A stretch of DNA of 64,000 bases, taken from contig JBFMHF010000019.1 of assembly GCA_040752975.1 (NCBI GenBank), forward strand, positions 3,457-67,456. Direction: 5' to 3'. Below the pieces are notes generated by a model that was not told the DNA's origin, searched no databases, and saw only the letters and a program-made list of their open reading frames with translations. Positions 36,764-44,422 of this stretch are shown here, one piece after another (position 1 is the first letter of the stretch; every line of letters starts with the position of its first letter). The DNA is from JADLDB01 sp040752975. GTDB lineage: Bacteria; Myxococcota; Myxococcia; Myxococcales; Myxococcaceae. The position numbers and the translations under genes are program-made.

Positions 36764-38346
36764 GATGGGGTGGGCTGGGTGGCTCGGTGACGTGGGATCG
36801 TGACGGTGAAGGTGCTGCCCTGGCCTGGGGTGGACTCCACGGTGAAGTGGCCGCCGTGGTCTTCGACGATGCGGTACGCGATCGACAGCCCCAGGCCGGT
36901 GCCTTCGCCCGGAGGCTTGGTGGTGAAGTGCGGCTCGAAGATGCGGGAGCGATGAGCCTCCGGGATCCCGCAGCCCGTGTCCCGGACGGAGAAGAAGCAG
37001 TGACCGTCCTCCTCGCCGGAAGTGACGGTGATCGCCCCGGCGAAGTCAGGCAGCGCCTGAAGCGCGTTGTGCAGCAGGTTGAGCACCACCTGGCCCAGCT
37101 GCGCCGCGTCCGCGTAGACCATCAGGGGCCTGGAGCCCAGCGCCACGTCCAGCTTCACTTTCGCGTGCTTGCGCGCCTGGGCGCGGAACAGCAGGGCCGC
37201 GTCCTCCACGCAGCGGGTGAGGTCGACTTCCCGGCGATCGTCGGCCCGCGGCTGGCGGCTGAACTTGAGCAGGCTCTCGACGATGCGCTTGCACCGCAGC
37301 GCGCTCTCCTCGATGAGCCCCAGGGACTCCAGATCGCTCCTGGTCCGGCCCGGCTCGCGCTGCATGAGCTGGGAGAAGGCGAGGATGCCACCCAGCGGGT
37401 TGTTGATCTCGTGCGCTACGCCGCCGGCCAGGTTGCCGATGGCGATCATCTTCTCGCTCTCCACCAGCCGCCGCGTCAGCGCCCGTTCGTCGGTCACGTC
37501 GCGGTAGCTGCACACCGCCACCTGCTCGTCACCCATGGGGAAGGCCTGCGCCACCAGCGTGCGCGCGCCGTGCTTGATCTCGGACGACCTCGGCTCGGCG
37601 AGATCGTCGTGCAGAGGACACCCGTCACACCGCGTGTCCCGATCGAAGAGGAACTTGTGGCACAGGGGGCGCTGCTCGATCTCCGTCAGCGAGCGCTTAC
37701 TGAGGGCCGCCGCGGCGCGGTTGGCGCGACGCACCACGAAGCCGTCCTCGATCACCGCCATCGGGGTCTCGATGGCGTCGAAGGACAGCTCCCAGTCGCG
37801 CTTGGCGCGGGCGATCATCAGCGTGCGCTGCTGCACCCGGGCCTCCAGCTCGACGTTGAGCTCCCGCAGCTCGGCGTTCTGCGCCTGGGTGAGCCGCAAC
37901 AGCCGCTCGTTCTCGTCGATCAGCCGGTGCTGCTCGAAGGCGCTGCGCACCGTCAACACGAGCTGCGCGTCGTTCCAGGGCTTGCTGATGAAGCGGAAGA
38001 TCTCGGAGCGGTTGATCGCCTCTTCCAGCGCGAGATGATCCGCGTTGCCCGTCAGGAGGATGCGCTGGGTGCGGGGCGAGCGGACCTTCACCTGCGTGAG
38101 CAGCTCCACCCCGCTCATCCCCGGCATGCGGAAGTCGCTGATCACCACGTCGGGCTGAAAGCGCTCGAACACCTCGAGGCCCGTCGCGCCGTTGCCTGCC
38201 GTCTCGATGTCCCAGTCGCCGCCGCGCAGCACCCGGCGCAGCGATCGAAGGATGTTCTCCTCGTCATCCACCAGCAGCAGCCGGCCTCGGCGCCCTTCTC
38301 TCACCTCTTCCGCCGTCTCCATGGCCGCGGGTCCAAGCAACCTCAC
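36760..38346 (-). CDS. receiver-PAS-histidine kinase partner of the NtrC-type regulator
   Basis: The 528-residue soluble protein opens with a complete receiver (LLLVDDEENILRSLRRVL, Asp in VVISDFRMPGMSG, ISKPW), then a coiled coil, a PAS domain (DAIETPMAVIEDGFVVRRAN), HisKA (GGVAHEINNPLGGILA) and HATPase (HNALQALPDFAG, TGLGLSIAYRIV). The PAS carries a CHK..CDGCP cysteine motif. GTG 38346 is preceded by GGAGGGAAGG and is preferred over ATG 38322; an upstream GTG in the open frame lacks a ribosome site. The stop overlaps the regulator start, so the two form a pair. Confidence 0.9.
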   Translation of the reverse strand: MRLLGPAAMETAEEVREGRRGRLLLVDDEENILRSLRRVLRGGDWDIETAGNGATGLEVFERFQPDVVISDFRMPGMSGVELLTQVKVRSPRTQRILLTGNADHLALEEAINRSEIFRFISKPWNDAQLVLTVRSAFEQHRLIDENERLLRLTQAQNAELRELNVELEARVQQRTLMIARAKRDWELSFDAIETPMAVIEDGFVVRRANRAAAALSKRSLTEIEQRPLCHKFLFDRDTRCDGCPLHDDLAEPRSSEIKHGARTLVAQAFPMGDEQVAVCSYRDVTDERALTRRLVESEKMIAIGNLAGGVAHEINNPLGGILAFSQLMQREPGRTRSDLESLGLIEESALRCKRIVESLLKFSRQPRADDRREVDLTRCVEDAALLFRAQARKHAKVKLDVALGSRPLMVYADAAQLGQVVLNLLHNALQALPDFAGAITVTSGEEDGHCFFSVRDTGCGIPEAHRSRIFEPHFTTKPPGEGTGLGLSIAYRIVEDHGGHFTVESTPGQGSTFTVTIPRHRATQPTPS

Positions 38347-38450
38347 GGCCAACCTTCCCTCCAGAAAATGGCTGTATTTCTCGTGGCTTGCATCGAAATG
38401 ACCCACCCCGGGCGGGTCGGAAACGACCCATTGCCCTATTTGAGGTCATT

Positions 38451-39395
38451 CTAGACCCGGGTTCCACTGCTCCCGGGCAGCGTGGCAAGTGCGGGCTGGT
38501 GGAGGTTGATCTTGTTCCGCCCCTCCCCCTTGGCCCGGTAGAGGGCCTCGTCGGCGGTACGGACCAGGTGCTCTGGGGCGGTGACGGTGCGACCCGGGTA
38601 GCTGGAGACGCCGAAGGACGCGGTGACGGCGATCCGTTGCTCTCCGAGGCGCAGCCGCTGGAGGTCGTCGGCGATGCGCTCGGCCACGGTGAGGGCGCCG
38701 CCGAGGTGGGTCTTCGGCAGCAGCACCGCGAATTCTTCGCCGCCGTAGCGGGCCACGAAGTCGGTCTCCCGCACCGCGCGCCGCAGGCACTCGGAGAAGG
38801 CCCGCAGCACCTCGTCGCCGAACTGGTGGCCGTGCGCGTCGTTGAGCTGCTTGAAGTGATCGACGTCGAGGAGAATCAACGCGAGCGGATCGTCGTAGCG
38901 CTGAGCGCGGCGAAACTCTTCGCGCAGGCGCTCCTGGAAGTGGCGGTGGTTGGCGAGCTGGGTGAGGCCGTCGGTGACGCTCAGCTCGTGGAGCCGCCGC
39001 ACTTCCCCCTCGAGGTGCGCGCGGTGGCGGGCGTGATCCAGCTGGCGGCGCACCCGCGCGCTCAGCTCCACCACCGGCGTGTCCGGGGCGATCACGTCGT
39101 CTGCGCCGGCGTCGAGGATCGCCGCCCGCTGCTCGGCGTCAGCCAGGCCGATCACCAGCACCGGCGTGCGCCCGCCGTCTTCCCGAAGCGCCTCGAGCAC
39201 CGTGAGGCCGCTGCCCTCCCCGACGACGAGCTCGATCAACGCCAGCGCGCAGGGGGAATCGACCTGCAGGCGCAGCGCGTCGGTGACGGACGTGGCGACC
39301 TGGAGGCGCGCTCCCAGGGCCTCGAGGGCGGCGCGCACCGGCTCCCTGGCGAGCGTGGCCTCACCCACCACCAGGGCTGTCCAGCGGTCCCCCAT
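38451..39395 (-). CDS. diguanylate cyclase with degenerate receiver domain
   Basis: The 314-residue protein makes cyclic di-GMP: the GGDEF domain has HGHQFGDEVLRAF, the active-site RYGGEEF and, just before it, a RETD inhibitory I-site, so the enzyme should be active and product-inhibited. The N-terminal receiver-like domain lacks the phosphorylatable Asp (IELVVGEG) and the conserved Lys (ADDVIAPDT), so it is a pseudo-receiver. ATG 39395 is chosen; the frame continues upstream without a plausible N-terminus. It is divergent from the glycosyltransferase gene. Confidence 0.9.
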   Translation of the reverse strand: MGDRWTALVVGEATLAREPVRAALEALGARLQVATSVTDALRLQVDSPCALALIELVVGEGSGLTVLEALREDGGRTPVLVIGLADAEQRAAILDAGADDVIAPDTPVVELSARVRRQLDHARHRAHLEGEVRRLHELSVTDGLTQLANHRHFQERLREEFRRAQRYDDPLALILLDVDHFKQLNDAHGHQFGDEVLRAFSECLRRAVRETDFVARYGGEEFAVLLPKTHLGGALTVAERIADDLQRLRLGEQRIAVTASFGVSSYPGRTVTAPEHLVRTADEALYRAKGEGRNKINLHQPALATLPGSSGTRV

Positions 39396-39522
39396 GGACC
39401 TGCCTGCATAGTGCCAAACGGGCGCCGGCACCACCCGGGGGCCCTGCGTTGCAGCCTTTCCGCGCCGACCCAGGCTTGGAGGCGTCTCGCAGGTGTGACA
39501 CAACGCCGCCCGGAAAAGCGCC

Positions 39523-40305
39523 ATGGCCCGCCCGTCGATCAGCGTGTTCTTCCCCGCGTGGAACGAAGAGGCCTACGTCGAGCGCACCGTCTCGCGCGCG
39601 AAGGTCGTGCTGGAGCGGCTGGCCGATGACTGGGAGATCATCGTCGTCAACGACGCCTCGACCGATCGCACCCGGGAGATCGCCGAGGAGCTCTCGCGGG
39701 CCGATCCGCGGATCCGCTGCGTCTCGCACGAGGTGAACCTGAAGCTGGGGGGCGCGATGCGCACCGGCTTCATGTCGAGCACCAAGGATCTGGTCGTCTA
39801 CTCGGACATGGATCTCCCGTTCGATCTCGACGAGCTCGAGCGCGCGCTGCACCTGCTGGACTACCTCGAGGCCGACATGATCTGCGCCTTCCGCTTCGAT
39901 CGGACCAGCGAGGGGCCGAAACGGATCCTCTACAGCTTCGTCTACAACTCGCTGATCCGGACGCTCTTCGGCGTCAACGTGAAGGACGTGAACTTCTCGT
40001 TCAAGGTGGTGCACCGGCGCGTGCTGGAGGCCATCGAGCTCAAGAGCCAGGGCTCCTTCATCGACGCCGAACTGGTGGTGAAGGCCTGCAAGAAGGGCTT
40101 CCGGGTCTTTCAGATGGGGGTGGACTACTTCCCCCGCACGCGCGGTGAGTCGACGCTCGCCAGCCCAGGGGTGATCGCCAACATCGTCCGCGAGCTGGTC
40201 TCCCTCTACGGCGAGACGAAGGCCCCAGGCGATCCGGTGCGCCCCGTCCGTCTCCCGCCGTCCGTCACCGCCCTGCCCGGCCGCCGCGCCGCGGGCGTCC
40301 CCTGA
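39523..40305 (+). CDS. family 2 glycosyltransferase (dolichol-phosphate-mannose-synthase-like)
   Basis: The 260-residue protein has a GT-A fold: SVFFPAWNEEAYVERTV, IIVVNDASTDRT, the metal-binding DMDLPFD and a following RTLFGVNVKDVNFSFKVV. This pattern fits enzymes that move a sugar from a nucleotide donor to polyprenyl phosphate. No membrane segments are visible. It is followed after one base by a YdjC-type deacetylase gene, so the two may build and then deacetylate the same polyprenyl-linked sugar (inference). Confidence 0.88.
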   Translation: MARPSISVFFPAWNEEAYVERTVSRAKVVLERLADDWEIIVVNDASTDRTREIAEELSRADPRIRCVSHEVNLKLGGAMRTGFMSSTKDLVVYSDMDLPFDLDELERALHLLDYLEADMICAFRFDRTSEGPKRILYSFVYNSLIRTLFGVNVKDVNFSFKVVHRRVLEAIELKSQGSFIDAELVVKACKKGFRVFQMGVDYFPRTRGESTLASPGVIANIVRELVSLYGETKAPGDPVRPVRLPPSVTALPGRRAAGVP

Positions 40306-40306
40306 G

Positions 40307-41128
40307 ATGATCCGCCTCGTCATCAACGCCGACGATCTGGGCCTCCACCCGCGCCTCGACGAAGGCATCTTCCGCGCGCGGATCGAAGGCGTCGTCACCT
40401 CCGCCTCGCTGCTCGCCACCGGGCCGACCGCCCCCGAGGCCGTGCGCCGCGCCCGCCGGGAGAAGCTCGCGCTGGGTCTCCACCTCTGCCTCACCACACA
40501 CCTGAACCCCGCCGCGCCGGCGCGGGACGTGCGCTGGCTGGCCCCGGGAGGGCGCTTCCGGAAGAACTGGGCGGAGCTGTCGGCGGCCTGGCTGGCGCGG
40601 CTGGTGCCCGCCGAGGAGATCGTGCTGGAGCTGCGCGCGCAGGTGCGCAGGGCCCGCGAGCTGGGCGCGGAGATCGATCACCTCGACACGCACCAGCACC
40701 TGCACCTGCTCCCGGGCCTCACGTCGATCGTCGAGGTGCTGGCCGCCGAGTTGGGCGTGCCGATGCGCTGGCCGGTCTCGCGGCCGAGCCCCCGCTGGCT
40801 CGTCTACCCGCGCGCGGGGCTCAAGGCGGCGGTGCTGACGGGGCTGGCGGGCTTCAAGCAGGCGCGTGGCGTGAAGCGGGTGCGCGCGCACGGTGTCTTC
40901 GAGTCGGGGCGGCTCAACGAGAAGCGCCTCCTGCGCCTCATCGACGCCCTGGGGCCCGGCGATCACGAGATCGTCACCCACCCGGGCATGGACCCGGGCG
41001 TGGTGCCGCAGGAGCCCGGCTGGCGCTACGGCTGGGAGCAGGAGCTGACCGCCGTGACCAGCGGGCGCGTGCGCCAGGCCCTCAAGGATCGCGACATCCG
41101 CCTCTGCGCGTACGGCGACCTGTGCTGA
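40307..41128 (+). CDS. YdjC/ChbG/HpnK-family deacetylase
   Basis: The 273-residue protein begins VINADDLGLHP, with the metal-site aspartates of the family, and has HLDTHQHLHLLPG with the metal-binding histidines, plus IVTHPGMDPG near the end. YdjC-family enzymes remove N-acetyl groups from chitooligosaccharides or related sugars; HpnK is a hopanoid-associated member. The substrate here is unknown; the glycosyltransferase upstream is the best clue. Confidence 0.88.
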   Translation: MIRLVINADDLGLHPRLDEGIFRARIEGVVTSASLLATGPTAPEAVRRARREKLALGLHLCLTTHLNPAAPARDVRWLAPGGRFRKNWAELSAAWLARLVPAEEIVLELRAQVRRARELGAEIDHLDTHQHLHLLPGLTSIVEVLAAELGVPMRWPVSRPSPRWLVYPRAGLKAAVLTGLAGFKQARGVKRVRAHGVFESGRLNEKRLLRLIDALGPGDHEIVTHPGMDPGVVPQEPGWRYGWEQELTAVTSGRVRQALKDRDIRLCAYGDLC

Positions 41129-41134
41129 CGGTCT

Positions 41135-41157
41135 CCTCTCCCCCATCGGGGGAGAGG
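41135..41157. terminator. perfect 10-bp hairpin between convergent genes
   Basis: CCTCTCCCCC and GGGGGAGAGG pair perfectly around a 3-base loop. The hairpin sits between the ends of the deacetylase and the calcium-repeat lipoprotein genes, so it could stop transcription from both sides, although no T-tract follows. The sequence style (CTCTCCCCC...GGGGGAGAGG followed by TCAGGGAGAG) also resembles a dispersed palindromic repeat common in GC-rich genomes. Confidence 0.5.
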
Positions 41158-41177
41158 TCAGGGAGAGAAGACGTCCC

Positions 41178-43691
41178 TCAGTTGATCGTCGGCTCGCACG
41201 TGCACGTCGGCACGTTGCAGGTCAGGCCCGACGCGCAGCCGCCGCAGTCCGACGGGCAGATGCAGCTGCGCGAGTTGGGATCGCACACCAGCGGCGCGAC
41301 GCAGGTGGAGCCGCAGGGATCGCCGCCGGGATCCGGCGACGCGTCGTTCCAGGACTTGTACGACACGGCCACCTGGACCCCCGCCGCCGAGGGGATGCAG
41401 TTGCCGAAGAAGACGATGCGCCGCGTGGCTGGATCGATGTCCCAGCCGTTGGTGCGATCGCGGGGAACGTCGGCCGCGTTGCACGTGCCGCGGGTGGTGG
41501 CGACCGCGACCTTGATCGTCGCGGAGATGGGTGGACGCTGCAGCTGGGTCCCGGTACCGCCGATGACGGCGGAGAGGATCGCGTCGATGGTGTTGGCCTG
41601 CTGCGTCCGCTCCGCCGGGGTGGGGTTGGCCGGGTTGAAGACCATGATGTTGCCGATGACGCCACCGGTGCTGCGTGCCAGCGTGTGGTATTTGCCGACA
41701 GGGTCTTCCGGATCCTCGTTGGCGCAGCTGGTGCCTTCGGGGCAAAGCACACCATGCGCCACGACGCGTTGGCCCGGAAAGCGGTTGGCGAGGTAGGTGT
41801 TCATCGCCGCCGGCGAGATCCCCGACTGCTCGTGCGTGTCGGTGAGGAAGATCATGTGGACCTGCGCGTCGTTGCGGAACACGCCCGCGGTCTGCGGCCC
41901 AGTCCGGTTGACGAAGGCCTGGACAGCCGAGAAGCCCCGCTCGTCGCCGCTGCCACCCGTTCCGAAGGCCCCGCTTCCCGAGAACCAGCTGGTCATGGTC
42001 GCCGCGATCGCCGTCCAATCGCGGATCGAGCCATCGTAGAAGTTCGGGTACCAGCCCGTCGTTACAGCCGCCGCGCGCCAGTCGAGGCCGGCGTTCCCCA
42101 GCTTCTGGCCGAAGAGGCTGCCCGCGTTGGCGACCGCGGTCTGCGAGGAGGCCATCGAGCAACTGTCGTCCACCACCCAGAGGAAGTCGACCTTCTGGTT
42201 GACGGTCGCGGCGAAGACCTCGCACTGCGTGTTGGCGTAGTCACCCACCTGCGCGAGCGCCGTGCCACCCGCCGCGTCGTCCACCTGGAAGAGCGCCTGG
42301 CCGGTGTAGAGGTTGGCCGGGACGATGGCGATCACCACCACCGCGCGCATGTTGGTGCGGTACACGTACTCGGCCACCACCTTGAAGGGGCCGGTGGCGC
42401 CGGCGGTGCCCTGCAAGAGGCCCATCGCGTTCATCCCCAGGTAGTTCTGGGCGATGGTGTTGATGCGGGCCTTCACGTCCTGGTTGCCGCTCACGTCGTA
42501 CACGGCGCGAACGCTGCCGCTGAAGCCGTCCCAGGTGGTGAAGGTCTGCGTCAGCGGAGCCGAGGTGTTGCCGATGCGCGAACGACCGTTGTTCTCTTCG
42601 GCGGTGGCGTCGTTGCCCTGAGGCGTCTTGGAGATGGCGATGCCTCCCACCTTGCTCGTGGGATCGAAGAAGGCGAAGCCGCGCTCCCCCGTCGAGTCCG
42701 TCAGCCGGGAGATCTCACTGAAGGACGGCACCAGCGCGATCTGCACGTCAGGCGCCCCGGAGATGTGGAAGTTGATCGGCCGCAGGTTCACCGTGGCGCA
42801 GGCCTGCTGGGCCACGCCGCTGCCGTCCCCCATGTTGTTGGGATCGAGCTCCCCCATGTCCGCCTTGCCGTTCTTGTTGGTGTCCTCCGCGCCGTCCTGA
42901 ATGCCGTCGCCGTCCGAGTCGGCGTTGCAGGCGTTGGTGCGAACCGGGGGATCCGAGTCGAAGGTGCCCGCGGTGTACGTACACACCATCGGATCCGCGC
43001 CGGTGGGCTGCAGGCCGCCTTCGACGCCATCGGGGAGGCCGTCGCCGTCGGTGTCTCGAAGCGTGGGGTTGGTGGCGCACCCGGCGGCCATGTCCACTTC
43101 CTCCTTGTCGGAGAAGCCGTCGCAGTCCGTATCCATCCTCGCCGGGTGGGTCTCGTTCGCGTCCACCCGCCCATTCTTGTCCGCGTCCTCCTGCCCGTCG
43201 GACAAGCCGTCACCGTCGGTGTCGGGGACGGTGGGGATCGTCTTGGTGTTGGGCTGCGCGTCGCCCACGAAGCCGGTGCACGCCGCGGAAGGCGACATGG
43301 TCTTGCCGAGCTCCACGCCGTCCACCACGCCGTCGCCGTCGGTGTCCGAGTTGCAGGGATCCGTCTTGGCGTTGTTCGCGTACGGGGTGTTGTACTCCTC
43401 GAGATCCGACAGGCCGTCGCAGTCGGTGTCGCGGGTGGCGTTGTCGAAGGCCATCGGATCGCAGCCGGTGACGATCGTTCCCCCGCCGCCTCCTCCCCCG
43501 GCGCCGGCGCCGCCGCCGCCTCCTCCTCCGTTGCCGCCGCCGCCCCCCGTGTTGGCCGCGCGACACTCACCCATCGAGCAGATCTGTCCGGGATCGCATT
43601 CGGCCACCGTGGTGCACTTCTTCGCCGGAGCCCCGCAGCCGCACGAGGCCAACCAGGCGCTCCCGAGCGCCAGCACAAAGAGTCGTTTCAT
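41178..43691 (-). CDS. calcium-repeat lipoprotein with a VWA-type MIDAS domain
   Basis: The 837-residue protein starts with a lipoprotein signal (LFVLALGSAWLASC). A Cys-rich start and a glycine-only linker (about 50-73) follow, then roughly eight thrombospondin-3-like calcium repeats (DTDGDGLSDGQED, DSDGDGIQDGAED). From about residue 500 a VWA-like domain has an intact MIDAS start, DFLWVVDDSCSMASS, and FLTDTHEQSG further on. The C-terminus is again cysteine-rich (CTCEPTIN), EGF-like in spacing. Such proteins sit on the cell surface and bind partners through metal. ATG 43691 is preceded by GGGAG. Confidence 0.85.
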   Translation of the reverse strand: MKRLFVLALGSAWLASCGCGAPAKKCTTVAECDPGQICSMGECRAANTGGGGGNGGGGGGGAGAGGGGGGGTIVTGCDPMAFDNATRDTDCDGLSDLEEYNTPYANNAKTDPCNSDTDGDGVVDGVELGKTMSPSAACTGFVGDAQPNTKTIPTVPDTDGDGLSDGQEDADKNGRVDANETHPARMDTDCDGFSDKEEVDMAAGCATNPTLRDTDGDGLPDGVEGGLQPTGADPMVCTYTAGTFDSDPPVRTNACNADSDGDGIQDGAEDTNKNGKADMGELDPNNMGDGSGVAQQACATVNLRPINFHISGAPDVQIALVPSFSEISRLTDSTGERGFAFFDPTSKVGGIAISKTPQGNDATAEENNGRSRIGNTSAPLTQTFTTWDGFSGSVRAVYDVSGNQDVKARINTIAQNYLGMNAMGLLQGTAGATGPFKVVAEYVYRTNMRAVVVIAIVPANLYTGQALFQVDDAAGGTALAQVGDYANTQCEVFAATVNQKVDFLWVVDDSCSMASSQTAVANAGSLFGQKLGNAGLDWRAAAVTTGWYPNFYDGSIRDWTAIAATMTSWFSGSGAFGTGGSGDERGFSAVQAFVNRTGPQTAGVFRNDAQVHMIFLTDTHEQSGISPAAMNTYLANRFPGQRVVAHGVLCPEGTSCANEDPEDPVGKYHTLARSTGGVIGNIMVFNPANPTPAERTQQANTIDAILSAVIGGTGTQLQRPPISATIKVAVATTRGTCNAADVPRDRTNGWDIDPATRRIVFFGNCIPSAAGVQVAVSYKSWNDASPDPGGDPCGSTCVAPLVCDPNSRSCICPSDCGGCASGLTCNVPTCTCEPTIN

Positions 43692-43761
43692 GTCGAGGTG
43701 TTCTCCCGGACTTTCGATTCCAAGGCCCTTACCCAGCGGCCCCCCTTGAGCGGCCCGCATC

Positions 43762-44421
43762 CTACACAGAGCGTGCGTCGAAAAGCACATGCGGGGTGCT
43801 GAAGCCGCGACTGAGGCGGAGGACCTCGCCCACCCGGAAGCCGGCCACCTGCAGGGCCTCCAGCGTCACCGCACGGGGCTGAAAGCCCAGGCCCCCGCTG
43901 GCCCGTGTGCGCCCAAGTCCCACCATCAGCCTTTCCTGCCAGAGGGCCTTCTTCGCCCGCCAGGAGCCGTCGTCTTCGGCTTCCTTGAGGAGCAGCCGAC
44001 CCCCGGGCCGGAGCAGACGACGGCAGGTGCCGAGGAAGCCTGGCCAGCCGGCCGGCGGGAGGAGGTACAGCACGTCGGCGACGGTGACGCAGTCGAAGCT
44101 GGACGCCTCGCGCTCGGCGAGCGCATCGACGGTGACGGCCTCGAAGCGGGTGTTGGGGAGGCGGCCGACGGATGCGCGCGCCCAGTCGATCTTCCGCGGA
44201 TCGGGATCGATGCCCACCACCTGGCGATCCGGGAAGCCGACGGCGAGGAGGGCGCACAGGACGCCGTGCCCGCAGCCCACGTCGACGATGCGGCCGCCCT
44301 CCGCGCGGCGGGCCAACTCGACCAGCGGCGCCGAGAAGAGTCGGGCGCGCACGAAGAGCCGCTCGCGCAGCGGCAGGCGGTCGAAGACGCGCAGCGCGGG
44401 ATGAGAGACGGACGCCGGCAC
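43762..44421 (-). CDS. class I SAM-dependent methyltransferase
   Basis: The 219-residue protein has the SAM motif IVDVGCGHGVLCALLA, the acidic VVGIDPDPRKID, VADVLYLLPP and LLRPGGRLLLKE. The substrate is unknown. I chose GTG 44421, which overlaps the end of the upstream FadJ-like gene region and suggests coupled translation; the frame extends further, but into that gene's 3' end. The C-terminal SRGFSTPHVLFDARS resembles small-molecule methyltransferases in secondary metabolism. Confidence 0.78.
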   Translation of the reverse strand: MPASVSHPALRVFDRLPLRERLFVRARLFSAPLVELARRAEGGRIVDVGCGHGVLCALLAVGFPDRQVVGIDPDPRKIDWARASVGRLPNTRFEAVTVDALAEREASSFDCVTVADVLYLLPPAGWPGFLGTCRRLLRPGGRLLLKEAEDDGSWRAKKALWQERLMVGLGRTRASGGLGFQPRAVTLEALQVAGFRVGEVLRLSRGFSTPHVLFDARSV

Positions 44422-44422
44422 T

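Noticed and set aside
38400..38418. GACCCACCCCGGGCGGGTC hairpin after the GGDEF gene
   Set aside because: The stem is near perfect but has no T-tract, and such GC palindromes are expected by chance in this composition; it is not listed as a terminator.
39395..39420. A sigma54-like TTGGCAC...GC element before the GGDEF gene (minus strand)
   Set aside because: The -24 GG and -12 GC are spaced correctly, but transcription would begin inside the chosen start codon region, so it cannot serve the gene as annotated.
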